Origin: Candidatus Gastranaerophilales bacterium
GTDB taxonomy: Bacteria > Cyanobacteriota > Vampirovibrionia > Gastranaerophilales > Gastranaerophilaceae
DNA length: 32,510 nt
Assembly: GCA_017415185.1 (NCBI GenBank)
Contig: JAFQHZ010000018.1
Span: 1 to 32,510 of the forward strand
Reading direction: 5' to 3'
The position numbers and the translations under genes are program-made. Below the pieces are notes generated by a model. The model was not told the origin of the DNA and made no database searches. It worked only from the letters and a program-made list of their open reading frames with translations. Positions 17,445 through 25,136 of the stretch are shown one piece after another. Numbering within the stretch: the stretch's first letter is position 1; each line of letters opens with the position of its first letter.

Positions 17445-18193
17445 TGAATACTTTTTCAATGCTTATATATAGCTTTTCCAAATATTTAATAAATTATAAA
17501 ACCATAAAAGAAAATAACAATCGCTATCTTTCTCCTTATTATATTAGATGGCTAATTGACGAAGATAAAAAGGTTATTTTTTTCAATAATCCAAAAGTTG
17601 CCTGCACATCAATTATGGTTTCAATGTTTAATTGTCCTGAAATTCCAGACAGAGATTCATTGGTCCAAACACATTTATTTAATTCAAAACACAACATAAA
17701 AAGCCTCCCTAAAAATCTAGGGGAATATTATAAATTTGGTTTTGTTAGAAATCCTTTTGCAAGATTAGTTTCATTTTATGAAAACAGATATGAAAACAAT
17801 GTTTTAAAAACAAACGCAATGAACAATCTTGAACCATATTTAAAACATATTAATTCATTTGAAGATATGGTTATAAAAATTTCAAAAATTCCAAATTTTA
17901 TGTTTGACCCACATTTTGCAATGCAATATCCTAATTTTTATAGAAATGGAAAATGCATTGTAGATTTCATTGGAAAATTTGAATCGATAGAAGAAGATTA
18001 TAAGCCAACGCAAGAAAGATTCAATTTCCTTCCTCTTCCTCATTTCAATAAAACGCAAAAAACTAAAAAATGGCAAGATTATTACACAAAAAAAGCTCTA
18101 AATCTTGTATATAAAAAATACAAAAAAGATATTAAATTGTTTGGTTATGAAAAAGATTATAAAGAATTATTAGAATATATTAAATCTAAATAA
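17444..18193 (+). CDS. PAPS-dependent sulfotransferase (Sulfotransfer_2-like)
   Basis: 249 residues. FFNNPKVACTSI (residues 46-57) matches the 5'-phosphosulfate loop of carbohydrate sulfotransferases, and FVRNPFARLVSFYENR (100-115) matches the 3'-phosphate-binding segment (VRxPFxRLVSxY). A later FIGKFESIEEDY segment is also typical. It should use PAPS made by the CysD/CysNC proteins encoded just upstream to sulfate an acceptor, most likely a glycan. TGGAGG precedes the ATG, which shares one base with the CysNC stop. A mildly hydrophobic N-terminus is seen, but no clear signal peptide, so it is probably cytoplasmic or membrane-associated. The acceptor cannot be read from the sequence. Confidence 0.85.
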   Translation: MNTFSMLIYSFSKYLINYKTIKENNNRYLSPYYIRWLIDEDKKVIFFNNPKVACTSIMVSMFNCPEIPDRDSLVQTHLFNSKHNIKSLPKNLGEYYKFGFVRNPFARLVSFYENRYENNVLKTNAMNNLEPYLKHINSFEDMVIKISKIPNFMFDPHFAMQYPNFYRNGKCIVDFIGKFESIEEDYKPTQERFNFLPLPHFNKTQKTKKWQDYYTKKALNLVYKKYKKDIKLFGYEKDYKELLEYIKSK

Positions 18194-18230
18194 TAAAAGA
18201 GCCTATAAGGCTCTTTTATTATTTAGATTT
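18182..18230. terminator. Bidirectional terminator with 23-bp perfect arms spanning both stop codons
   Basis: Arms 18182-18204 and 18208-18230 are perfect complements around an ATA loop; the core is AAAAGAGCCT/AGGCTCTTTT. It serves the plus-strand sulfotransferase and the minus-strand zinc-ribbon gene. Both stop codons and the last three sense codons of each gene lie inside the arms. Confidence 0.92.
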
Positions 18231-18809
18231 TAAAAGTTCTTTCATTTTATCATACGCACCAAACGTCGTAGCGTTGACAAATGTTTCTACACCCCTCATT
18301 ATGCTATCTTTGATAATTTTTCTACGCTTTTTTTCGCTTTCTTTAATCCACTGAGCATTGTCCTTCATTCTTGCTTCATATTCTTGACCAAAAATATGAT
18401 AAAGCCTTTTTGCAAAATCGGCATTTCTTGCTTCTTCGGTTGGGAACTCTGCTCTGATTTTTTGCAATTCTTGATTATCTAAAAAAGTCCCACCGCAACG
18501 ATAACAAACATCAATTTGTATTGATAAATTTGCACTCGTATAATTTCTTGTCATAACAGCACCGCAATCCGGACATTCACGCTTAAAATCGTTATTCACT
18601 TCATTAAAAGTTTTATTTTCAATTTCATTTAGAATTGGGGTTATATCTTCATGTTGTTCATCCACTCGCTTAAACTCATTTCTGTCAAAATAGATACCAC
18701 CACAACCATCAACACAAATATCAACACTCATTCCCGCGCTTGCTACATATACTTTTTTCATTATTTTTTTACATGCAGGACACGCAATTATTTTTTCATT
18801 ATCGTACAT
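18219..18809 (-). CDS. Double zinc-ribbon (zf-TFIIB type) protein
   Basis: 196 residues. It has two copies of the zf-TFIIB pattern: CPACKKIM...CVDGCGGIYFDRNEF (residues ~10-45) and CPDCGAVM...CYRCGGTFLDNQEL (~80-115). Each supplies four cysteines for a zinc ion. A basic, helical tail rich in Lys/Arg/Glu follows (to residue ~196). ATG 18809 is chosen because AGAGG is five bases upstream; a GTG at 18815 would overlap the Shine-Dalgarno. The family has no settled function. It stands alone, convergent with the sulfation operon and with its own promoter to the right. Confidence 0.82.
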   Translation of the reverse strand: MYDNEKIIACPACKKIMKKVYVASAGMSVDICVDGCGGIYFDRNEFKRVDEQHEDITPILNEIENKTFNEVNNDFKRECPDCGAVMTRNYTSANLSIQIDVCYRCGGTFLDNQELQKIRAEFPTEEARNADFAKRLYHIFGQEYEARMKDNAQWIKESEKKRRKIIKDSIMRGVETFVNATTFGAYDKMKELLKSK

Positions 18810-18838
18810 AAACACCTCTTAAATATTGCTTAAACTAA

Positions 18839-18866
18839 ATTCTAACATGCAAAGCAATTTTTGTCA
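18839..18866 (-). promoter_or_regulatory. Promoter of the zinc-ribbon gene
   Basis: Read on the minus strand: TGACAA (18866-18861), a 16-base spacer, TAGAAT (18844-18839) with TGT before it, an extended -10. It leads to ATG 18809 with a leader of about 23 bases. The rest of 18810-18976 holds no gene, and I see no terminator for glgA there. Confidence 0.55.
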
Positions 18867-18976
18867 TTTAAACTAATATTTTAAGACGACAAAAGCAAAA
18901 ATACTTCTTCAAGCCAAACATGATATTCATAATTAAATTCTGAATTTTTAGATATTTATTTTGACACTTATAACAT

Positions 18977-20428
18977 TTAAAAATTCTTTTTGTTAAGGAC
19001 ATCCAAATATAAAAACTTATATTTCTTAGCCGAATCTTCCCAAGAAAATTTCGTTTCGATACAATTTTTCATCATATTTTTAAATTCGACTTTTCTATCA
19101 TAATATGTCCAAATAGCGTTTTTGATTTCATTGACCATAGATTGAGCGTCATAACCTAAGAATTTAAAACCAGTTGCATTTTTATTTGGATATGCGCAAA
19201 TTGTATCATCCAAGCCACCAACGGCACGCACAATTGGAATTGAGCCATATTTCATTGCAATCATTTGAGAAATGCCGCAAGGCTCAAACAAACTTGGCAT
19301 TAAAAACATATCAGAAGCTTTATAAATTTTATCACTCAAATCAGCTTTAAAATCAATCCAAGCTCTAATATTTGATGAATTATTTGATGACCAAATAAGC
19401 ATATTTTGATAGCTTTCTTCGCCAGTTCCCAAAAATACAAAATCAGCAGGCTGTTTCATTAATTCAAATTTAGCAAAATCAACCAAATCTAAACCTTTTT
19501 GATAAACAAGACGAGAAATCATTGCAATCAGAGGTCTATCAGGATTAATCGGAAGCCCGAAAGCACGTTGAATTTCTTCTTTAAATTTTGGTTTTTCTTT
19601 TAAATTGAATTTTTTATCATAATGTGTACCATTCAAAATGCCGCAAAGTTTATATGTTTGCCCTCTTAGGGTGTAATCCATTCCTTCGCCAAAATCTGAA
19701 CCTAAAATTTCTTGAGCATATCTTGGCGAAACTGTTGTAATTTTATCAGCACAATACAAAGCACCCTTCAACCAATTAACTCTTCCATAATGCTCAATAC
19801 ATTGATCATGGAAAACATTATCCCAACGCATATTTGCAAAATCAACAATTGCTTTGTCGCATTCTCCTTGATATGCAAGATTGTGAATCGTGAAAACCGA
19901 TTTTGTGTCTTTATAAAATTCATCATATTTATAATTTGATTTCAAATATACAGGCAACATCGCTGTATGCCAATCGTTAGCATGAATAATGTCTGGTTTA
20001 AAATTAAGCAATTTTGCATATTCTAAAACAGCTAATGAGAATGAAACATATCTTTGCATTTCATACATTTCATCACACCATTTTGGATAAACAACATTAA
20101 AGCAAGAAAAATATTTTGGATTAGCCACGAAAAATACTTTAACTTTTGTTTTTGGAATAGTTGTCATAAACAATTTAAAAACATGGCGAGAATGACCCAT
20201 ATCAAGAGTTAATTCAGAATTTTCAAGCTCAACGATATTGTGTTTATTGACATCAATGCAACCGTATAATGGAGTAAAAACCGCACATTCAACATCTTGT
20301 TTATCAAGATACAAAGGCAATTCCCCAACAACATCTGCAAGACCGCCCACTTTTGAATATGGCGCAACTTCAGCAGAAGCAAAAAGCACTCTTAATTCTC
20401 TTTTTTGTTTAGTAAATTTTTTAAACAT
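18977..20428 (-). CDS. glgA: Glycogen synthase (GlgA)
   Basis: 483 residues. It adds glucose from ADP-glucose to a growing α-1,4-glucan. RVLFASAEVAPYSKVGGLADVVGELP (residues 13-38) carries the K-x-GGL nucleotide-sugar motif; HANDWHTAMLPVYL and TIHNLAYQG are typical GT5 segments; MISRLVYQKGLD and PSLFEPCGISQMIAMKYGSIPIVRAVGGLDDT form the C-terminal GT-B half with the E-x7-E motif. The ~10-residue basic N-terminal extension is longer than in E. coli. AAGGA precedes ATG 20428. It follows ruvA by 23 bases and may be co-transcribed with it. No other glg gene is nearby. Confidence 0.95.
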   Translation of the reverse strand: MFKKFTKQKRELRVLFASAEVAPYSKVGGLADVVGELPLYLDKQDVECAVFTPLYGCIDVNKHNIVELENSELTLDMGHSRHVFKLFMTTIPKTKVKVFFVANPKYFSCFNVVYPKWCDEMYEMQRYVSFSLAVLEYAKLLNFKPDIIHANDWHTAMLPVYLKSNYKYDEFYKDTKSVFTIHNLAYQGECDKAIVDFANMRWDNVFHDQCIEHYGRVNWLKGALYCADKITTVSPRYAQEILGSDFGEGMDYTLRGQTYKLCGILNGTHYDKKFNLKEKPKFKEEIQRAFGLPINPDRPLIAMISRLVYQKGLDLVDFAKFELMKQPADFVFLGTGEESYQNMLIWSSNNSSNIRAWIDFKADLSDKIYKASDMFLMPSLFEPCGISQMIAMKYGSIPIVRAVGGLDDTICAYPNKNATGFKFLGYDAQSMVNEIKNAIWTYYDRKVEFKNMMKNCIETKFSWEDSAKKYKFLYLDVLNKKNF

Positions 20429-20451
20429 ATTCTATCCTTCAATTGTTATTT

Positions 20452-21060
20452 TTAAAATACTGATAATATTTTTAAAACTTCTTTTAATAATTCTTCGTCA
20501 TCATCCTTGCTTAATTGTGTTAATGCTGTTTCAATTGCTCCTTGGTATTCATTTTTAGAATAGCCCAAAGATTCTAAAACTGTTGCAACTTGAGAAATTG
20601 TATCTGTTGAAACTTTTGTGTTTGATGTTTTTTCAACAACAAAAGGCACAACGTCTAGTTTTGCAAGTTTGTCTTTAATTTCAAGAACAATTTTTTGCGC
20701 CATTTTTGCACCAATTCCCTTAGTTCTTGAAATTGTTTTGTGGTCTTGAGAAATTATCAAATTAATCAATTCATTTGTTTCAAACTCGGCTAAAAGCGCA
20801 AGAGCAACTTTAACCCCAATTCCTGAAACAGAAGTTAATATATCAAAAATCACTCTATCTTGTCTATTTTTAAAGCCACATAGGGTCATTGAGTCTTCTT
20901 TGTGAATCAATTTCGCATAAATTTTAACTTCAGAATTTAATTCCCCAATTGATTCTAATGTTCTTAAATTAGTTAATAAACGATAACCAACACCATTAAC
21001 TTCAATAGTGCAATATGGAAAACTTTTATCAACCAAAATTCCTTTAAAATAATCAAACAT
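20452..21060 (-). CDS. ruvA: Holliday junction branch migration protein RuvA
   Basis: 202 residues, the normal size. RuvA tetramers bind four-way DNA junctions and load the RuvB motor. The N-terminal OB-fold region (MFDYFKGILVDK, then GVGYRLL, then CGFKNRQDRVIFDIL) is followed by two helix-hairpin-helix motifs, LTSVSGIGVKVALALL and TKGIGAKMAQKIVLEIKDKL, and a C-terminal domain with a VLESLGYSKNE segment that contacts RuvB. AGGAG precedes ATG 21060. It is divergent from ilvB and leads glgA; ruvB and ruvC are not in the window. Confidence 0.97.
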   Translation of the reverse strand: MFDYFKGILVDKSFPYCTIEVNGVGYRLLTNLRTLESIGELNSEVKIYAKLIHKEDSMTLCGFKNRQDRVIFDILTSVSGIGVKVALALLAEFETNELINLIISQDHKTISRTKGIGAKMAQKIVLEIKDKLAKLDVVPFVVEKTSNTKVSTDTISQVATVLESLGYSKNEYQGAIETALTQLSKDDDEELLKEVLKILSVF

Positions 21061-21129
21061 TGTAAACTCCTGTGAATAATTATAGAACTTTAAAAGATAA
21101 ATTCTTCAATTATTTAGAAAATTTTACAA

Positions 21130-21159
21130 TTGGAGCTATAAAGTTTATACTGGTATAAT
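21130..21159 (+). promoter_or_regulatory. Promoter of ilvB-ilvN
   Basis: TTGGAG (21130-21135), an 18-base spacer, TATAAT (21154-21159) with TGG just before it, an extended -10. The leader before ATG 21193 is ~27 bases, too short for a leader-peptide attenuator of the enteric ilv type, and none is seen. Confidence 0.65.
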
Positions 21160-21192
21160 AAAGCAAAGAATCGCATATAAAAGGAAAAAGAA

Positions 21193-22902
21193 ATGAACAA
21201 GCAAATGTATAGCGGAGCACAAATTCTACTTAAATCTTTAGTTAAAGAAGGCGTAGAAGAAATATTTGGGTACCCTGGGGGCGTTGTTCTGCCTTTATAT
21301 GACGCATTATACATGCAAGATGAAATCAAACACTATCTTGTTCGACATGAGCAAGCTGCAGTTCATGCTGCAGAAGGATATGCAAGAGCTTCTGGTCGAG
21401 TAGGCGTAGCAGTAGTGACTTCTGGACCTGGAGCATGTAATACTATAACAGGGCTTGCTAACGCATATTATGACGGAACTCCTTTAATTTTAATTACTGG
21501 TCAAGTAAATTCAAAATTAATCGGGGCTGATGCTTTTCAAGAAGCGGATGTTGTTGGCATAACTCGTTCTTGTTGTAAACATAATTATCTAGTTAAAGAT
21601 GTTAAAGATTTAGCAAGAATTATTAAAGAAGCTTTTTATATAGCTACAACGGGCAAAAAAGGTCCTGTTGTAATTGATATTCCAGTCGATATTTTCAATG
21701 CAAAATATACATTTGAATATCCTAAAAATGTTGAACTTGTTGGATACAATCCAAACTACAAAGGTCATCCTTTACAAGTTCAAAGGGCGCTTGAAACATT
21801 ATTTGAAGCAAAAAGACCAGTTATCATTTCTGGTGGTGGGGTAATGGCGTCAAACGCAAGCAATGAATTAAAAGAAGTCGCAACAAGATTACAAATCCCT
21901 GTTGTGCATACATTAATGGGAACAGGAACGTATCCAGATAGCCTTGAAACAAGTCTTGGCATGATGGGAATGCATGGGAATTATTGTGCAAATTTAACAG
22001 TTGCAAATGCCGATGTTATTTTCGCAATTGGCACAAGATTTTCAGACAGAATTACTGGCTGTTTGAAAAAATTTGCTCGTGACGCTCAGGTTATCCATAT
22101 TGATATCGATCCTTGTTCAATTTCTAAAAATGTTAAGGCGACGATTCCTATTGTCGGAGACATTAAAAATGTTTTATCAATAATGATTGAGCAATTAAAC
22201 AAATCAAAACATGTAGTAAATAATGATTTAAAAGAAAAATGGTTCAATGACATTAGAGAATGGAAGAAAAAAGTTGCAATTCCGCAAAAAATGTCAGAAA
22301 AATTAAGCGCAATTACAGTTTTAAACACAATTTATGACTATACAAAAAAAGACGAGCCAATTGTTGCAACAGAAGTTGGTCAACATCAAATGTGGACAGC
22401 GCAAAACTTTAAATTTAACCAACCAAGAAAATTAATCACTTCAGGCGGATTAGGAACAATGGGTTTTGGTTTTCCTGCTGCAATCGGCGCAATGGCTGCT
22501 ATGAAAAAAGGATATGTTTTAAATATTGCGGGCGATGGCTCGATTCAAATGAATATTCAAGAATTAATGACTTGCGTTGATTACAAATTCAAAGTTATTA
22601 ACTGCATAATAAACAACGGCTATCTTGGAATGGTACGCCAATGGCAAGAAAAAATTTATAACGAACATTATTCGCAAACAAAAATTTCTTCACCTGATTT
22701 TGTAAAACTAGCTCAAAGCTATGGCGCTCTTGGAATAAGAGTTGAACGCGAAGAAGAAATCATTCCTGCACTAGAAAAAGCAATCGAATTTGATGGTCCA
22801 GTTATGATTGATTTTGTATGTGAAAATTTTGAAATGGTTTACCCATGGGTATTAGCAGGTCAACCAATAGACAAAGTATTATTATCAAGAGAGGAGTGCT
22901 AA
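21193..22902 (+). CDS. ilvB: Acetolactate synthase large subunit
   Basis: 569 residues, normal length. It is the TPP- and FAD-dependent first common enzyme of valine, leucine and isoleucine synthesis. FGYPGGVVLPLYDAL and RHEQAAVHAAEGYARASGRVG (catalytic Glu53) are in the N-terminal domain; a central FAD-binding domain follows; the C-terminal TPP motif is GDGSIQMNIQEL then NNGYLGMVRQWQ (from about residue 447). The ending NFEMVYPWVLAGQPIDKVL is typical of AHAS rather than of other TPP enzymes. AAAGGA precedes ATG. One base separates its stop from the ilvN start, so the two subunits are made together. Confidence 0.97.
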   Translation: MNKQMYSGAQILLKSLVKEGVEEIFGYPGGVVLPLYDALYMQDEIKHYLVRHEQAAVHAAEGYARASGRVGVAVVTSGPGACNTITGLANAYYDGTPLILITGQVNSKLIGADAFQEADVVGITRSCCKHNYLVKDVKDLARIIKEAFYIATTGKKGPVVIDIPVDIFNAKYTFEYPKNVELVGYNPNYKGHPLQVQRALETLFEAKRPVIISGGGVMASNASNELKEVATRLQIPVVHTLMGTGTYPDSLETSLGMMGMHGNYCANLTVANADVIFAIGTRFSDRITGCLKKFARDAQVIHIDIDPCSISKNVKATIPIVGDIKNVLSIMIEQLNKSKHVVNNDLKEKWFNDIREWKKKVAIPQKMSEKLSAITVLNTIYDYTKKDEPIVATEVGQHQMWTAQNFKFNQPRKLITSGGLGTMGFGFPAAIGAMAAMKKGYVLNIAGDGSIQMNIQELMTCVDYKFKVINCIINNGYLGMVRQWQEKIYNEHYSQTKISSPDFVKLAQSYGALGIRVEREEEIIPALEKAIEFDGPVMIDFVCENFEMVYPWVLAGQPIDKVLLSREEC

Positions 22903-22903
22903 A

Positions 22904-23434
22904 ATGCCAACTAGCCACACTATATCAGTTTTAGTTACAAACGAAGTTGGGGTATTATCACGAATCGTGGATCTTTTTTCTGGTCGAGGATACAATATTG
23001 AAAGCCTAACAGTTGCCCCAACACTAGATAGCATTTATTCACGAGTGACAATAGTGACTCGTGCGGATGATGATGTAATTGAACAAATTTGTAAACAATT
23101 AAATCGTTTAATTCCAGTTATAAAAGTAGCAAATTTAACACTTGGCGATGCTATTGAATACGAAATCGGACTATTAAAGATTTCGGTAAATGACGAAAAC
23201 AGAGCAGAATTTATGAACATCGTTGCTCAAGCCTCAGCAAAAATTATGGATGTAACCGAAAAAATATATACAGTTAAAATCGATGGCGATGAAAAACAAG
23301 TTCAAACTTTTGCAGAATTAGTTCGTCCTTTTGGAATTAAAGAATTTGTGCGCTCTGGCAAAGTCGCAATTACAAAGAGTGGTCAATTTTCAACATTCAA
23401 AAATCGAAAAGACGAATTAAAATTAAGTTTATAA
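22904..23434 (+). CDS. ilvN: Acetolactate synthase regulatory small subunit
   Basis: 176 residues. The ACT domain (HTISVLVTNEVGVLSRIVDLFSGRGYNIESL, residues 4-34) binds valine and gives feedback control of the catalytic subunit. SRVTIVT and a C-terminal LVRPFGIKEFVRSGKVAI segment are typical of the IlvH/IlvN type with ~160-175 residues. GAGGAG precedes the ATG inside the end of ilvB. The gene ends before a hairpin that has no U-run in this direction, so its own terminator is not clear. Confidence 0.96.
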   Translation: MPTSHTISVLVTNEVGVLSRIVDLFSGRGYNIESLTVAPTLDSIYSRVTIVTRADDDVIEQICKQLNRLIPVIKVANLTLGDAIEYEIGLLKISVNDENRAEFMNIVAQASAKIMDVTEKIYTVKIDGDEKQVQTFAELVRPFGIKEFVRSGKVAITKSGQFSTFKNRKDELKLSL

Positions 23435-23436
23435 AT

Positions 23437-23471
23437 AAAAAAAAGACCTTCATAAAAAAATAAAGAAGGTC
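23437..23471 (-). terminator. Rho-independent terminator of the LuxR-type HTH gene
   Basis: On the minus strand, GACCTTC, a 13-base loop, and GAAGGTC (arms 23471-23465 and 23451-23445) are followed by eight T. On the plus strand the hairpin lacks a U-run, so it mainly serves the minus-strand gene, though it lies just past ilvN. Confidence 0.8.
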
Positions 23472-23503
23472 GAAATTAGATAGTAGAGAGTTAATAAGTA
23501 AAT

Positions 23504-23866
23504 TTATATATATTTTTGAGCTTGCAAAACCCAATATTCAAAGGCTTCTTTGTTTTCTTGATTAATAATTAAGCCTTCAAGAATCTTTTTAATATTGATG
23601 TTTTGCTTATTCAAATAAATAATTTTTGAATTTTTCAAGTCAATCAACGATTTATATTTATCCATAATTTCGCCAAAAACGCTCAAGATAAATTCGCTTC
23701 TTGTTTTTGCCTTGTATTTAGCATACAAAGAACTAATATGATAAGAAACACAAGATTGAGAACAATACATTTCTTTTGCAATTTGAGCAATCGTCATGCC
23801 TTTAAAAATGCACTTCACAATTTTTGAATGATTTTCACTAAGCGCTTTATCTGATTTTTTTAACAT
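23504..23866 (-). CDS. Small LuxR-type helix-turn-helix protein without receiver domain
   Basis: 120 residues from ATG 23866; TTG 23884 or GTG 23881 would add five or six residues, and the Shine-Dalgarno does not decide. Residues ~9-55 read LSENHSKIVKCIFKGMTIAQIAKEMYCSQSCVSYHISSLYAKYKAKTR (split here only by description): the pattern of a LuxR/GerE helix-turn-helix, with AQIAKEM as scaffold helix and SCVSYHISSLYAKY as recognition helix. The C-terminal half is Lys/Ile/Asn-rich and probably helical, with no known domain. It is divergent from the XRE regulator at 24001. Target genes are unknown. Confidence 0.75.
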   Translation of the reverse strand: MLKKSDKALSENHSKIVKCIFKGMTIAQIAKEMYCSQSCVSYHISSLYAKYKAKTRSEFILSVFGEIMDKYKSLIDLKNSKIIYLNKQNINIKKILEGLIINQENKEAFEYWVLQAQKYI

Positions 23867-23925
23867 AATACTTAATTCCACCAAAATATGTATGTAAATT
23901 ATTACTTTATTGCGTTATAATAAAA

Positions 23926-23972
23926 TTGACAGTTGTTATTGACATAGTACATTAACAATTTTTCTTTGTCAA
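23926..23972. promoter_or_regulatory. Shared divergent control region with TTGACA repeats
   Basis: TTGACA occurs at 23926-23931 and 23939-23944, and its inverse TGTCAA at 23967-23972. The first fits a -35 box with TACATT (23948-23953) 16 bases later for the XRE gene. The repeats could also be operator sites for either flanking regulator; this is inference. Confidence 0.4.
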
Positions 23973-24000
23973 GTTTTGGTTTATTTTATAGGTAGAGATT

Positions 24001-24294
24001 ATGAAAAATCTTAATGAAAGAATTAGAATTCTAAGAAAACAATTGGGAATGTCTCAAGAAGAGTTTGCGTCAAAATTGGAAGTTACAAAACAAGCGATTT
24101 CTAATATGGAAAACTCAAAGAGTGCGCCAAGTCCCGCTGTTTTATATAAAATGCACAAAACGCTGGATGTTAATTTAAATTACATTATTGCTGGCAGTGG
24201 TGATATTTTTACAACAGAAAAGGGAAATAAAGCATTAAAAGCATCTCTTCTTAAGGAATTTGAGCAAATGCTTAAGTCGAGAGGAATTGAATAG
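24001..24294 (+). CDS. XRE-family HTH transcriptional regulator
   Basis: 97 residues. LNERIRILRKQLGMSQEEFASKLEVTKQAISNMENSKSAPSP (residues ~4-45) is a standard XRE helix-turn-helix, with the recognition helix around TKQAISNMEN. A LDVNLNYIIAGSGDIF segment after it is common in Cro/CI-like stand-alone regulators. A short helical tail ends the protein, with no peptidase or sensor domain. AGGTAGAG precedes the ATG. Divergent from a LuxR-type HTH gene; the pair may regulate each other through the shared 116-bp gap. A prophage origin is possible, but no other phage gene is here. Confidence 0.85.
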   Translation: MKNLNERIRILRKQLGMSQEEFASKLEVTKQAISNMENSKSAPSPAVLYKMHKTLDVNLNYIIAGSGDIFTTEKGNKALKASLLKEFEQMLKSRGIE

Positions 24295-24410
24295 ATTATA
24301 GTATGCAATTTGTATAGTATATGTAACATTTTAGTAACAAATTTGCACTAGTAATTTTTTATGTGTAATAATCATGAAAGTTAATAGTCTAACCATTCCT
24401 TTCTTGACTT

Positions 24411-24440
24411 ATGCGGTTTCAAAGACCGCATTTATTTTTG
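24411..24440 (+). terminator. Rho-independent terminator after the XRE gene
   Basis: ATGCGGT (24411-24417), a 7-base loop, ACCGCAT (24425-24431), then TTATTTTTG. It lies ~115 bases past the XRE stop and ahead of the WG-repeat gene promoter. Nothing else was found in 24295-24410. Confidence 0.7.
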
Positions 24441-24461
24441 TTATGGAAAACACTTTATTTA

Positions 24462-24470
24462 TGTTATAAT
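24462..24470 (+). promoter_or_regulatory. Extended -10 promoter of the WG-repeat gene
   Basis: TGTTATAAT is a consensus extended -10. TTATGG (24441-24446) at 18 bases is a weak -35. The leader would be about 12 bases and includes AAGGTG. Confidence 0.6.
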
Positions 24471-24488
24471 CACATAAAGGTGTCTATT

Positions 24489-25124
24489 ATGAATAAAACA
24501 TTTGAAAAAATAACAATAATTGCAATACATTTATTTTGCCTCGTTGCAATTACAGAATTAACTGTTAATTATTTTTCATTTCATTTCTTATTTCCAATAA
24601 AAAACGATACAAGTTATGGTTATATTGAAAGAAAAACAAATAGAACAATCATCCCTTTAAATAAATATAAATCAAGATTTAAAGCGCAACTTGCCCTGCC
24701 AATAGAACTTGTTAGAGCAAATATTGCTTCAAATAAAGAATTAAAAAAAGCGTACAATGAATCAACAAAAAAATATGGCTATATTGATTCTGAAAACAAA
24801 CAAATAATCGATTACAAATTTGACACAGCAAACGAATTTGAAAATGATTACGCAATTGTTGCAATAAACAAAAAATATGGAACAATTGACAAACAAGGAA
24901 ATTGGATTATCGAACCAAAATACACATATCTTTGCCCATTTATGAAATATTACACAAAAGCCTGTCTAGACAATAACCATTGCGGTGTGATTGATAGATA
25001 TGGCAACGAAGTTACCCTAATGTCTTATAAAACCGACAAACTTCAATGCAAAGGCAACGATTGCGGAGTTAAATTTTGCGCAATAGGCAAAGATAATAAA
25101 ACTTCTTGTAATTATTTTTTATGA
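24489..25124 (+). CDS. WG-repeat protein with N-terminal membrane anchor
   Basis: 211 residues from ATG 24489, which follows AAGGTG and a good promoter; an upstream ATG at 24411 lies inside the preceding terminator. A hydrophobic segment (residues ~8-27) acts as signal anchor. The body has diverged WG repeats: SYGYIERKTNRTIIPL, KYGYIDSENKQIIDYKFDTA, KYGTIDKQGNWIIEPKY, then HCGVIDRYGNEVTL. Each has the G-x-I-D/E-turn-x-I-hydrophobic pattern. The C-terminus holds four cysteines (LQCKGNDCGVKFC...C). Such proteins are thought to sit at the surface and bind other proteins, but function is not established. Its TGA is also part of the panD promoter. Confidence 0.75.
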   Translation: MNKTFEKITIIAIHLFCLVAITELTVNYFSFHFLFPIKNDTSYGYIERKTNRTIIPLNKYKSRFKAQLALPIELVRANIASNKELKKAYNESTKKYGYIDSENKQIIDYKFDTANEFENDYAIVAINKKYGTIDKQGNWIIEPKYTYLCPFMKYYTKACLDNNHCGVIDRYGNEVTLMSYKTDKLQCKGNDCGVKFCAIGKDNKTSCNYFL

Positions 25125-25130
25125 TAAAAT
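25122..25130 (+). promoter_or_regulatory. Extended -10 promoter of panD
   Basis: TGATAAAAT ends only six bases before the panD ATG at 25137. The normal 6-7 base distance to the transcription start puts the first RNA base at or next to the A of ATG, and no Shine-Dalgarno is present. Confidence 0.5.
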
Positions 25131-25136
25131 AATTAT

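Noticed and set aside
11866-18193. Assimilatory sulfate reduction operon
   Set aside because: No PAPS/APS reductase or sulfite reductase is encoded; the presence of a sulfotransferase and ASST-like proteins fits sulfation better.
24001-24294. Prophage remnant around the XRE regulator
   Set aside because: No integrase, capsid, lysis or other phage gene is nearby; flanking genes are ordinary metabolic or regulatory genes.
24411-24488. Upstream start for the WG-repeat gene
   Set aside because: It would place the start inside a terminator hairpin and ahead of the promoter; ATG 24489 has AAGGTG and gives a normal signal anchor.
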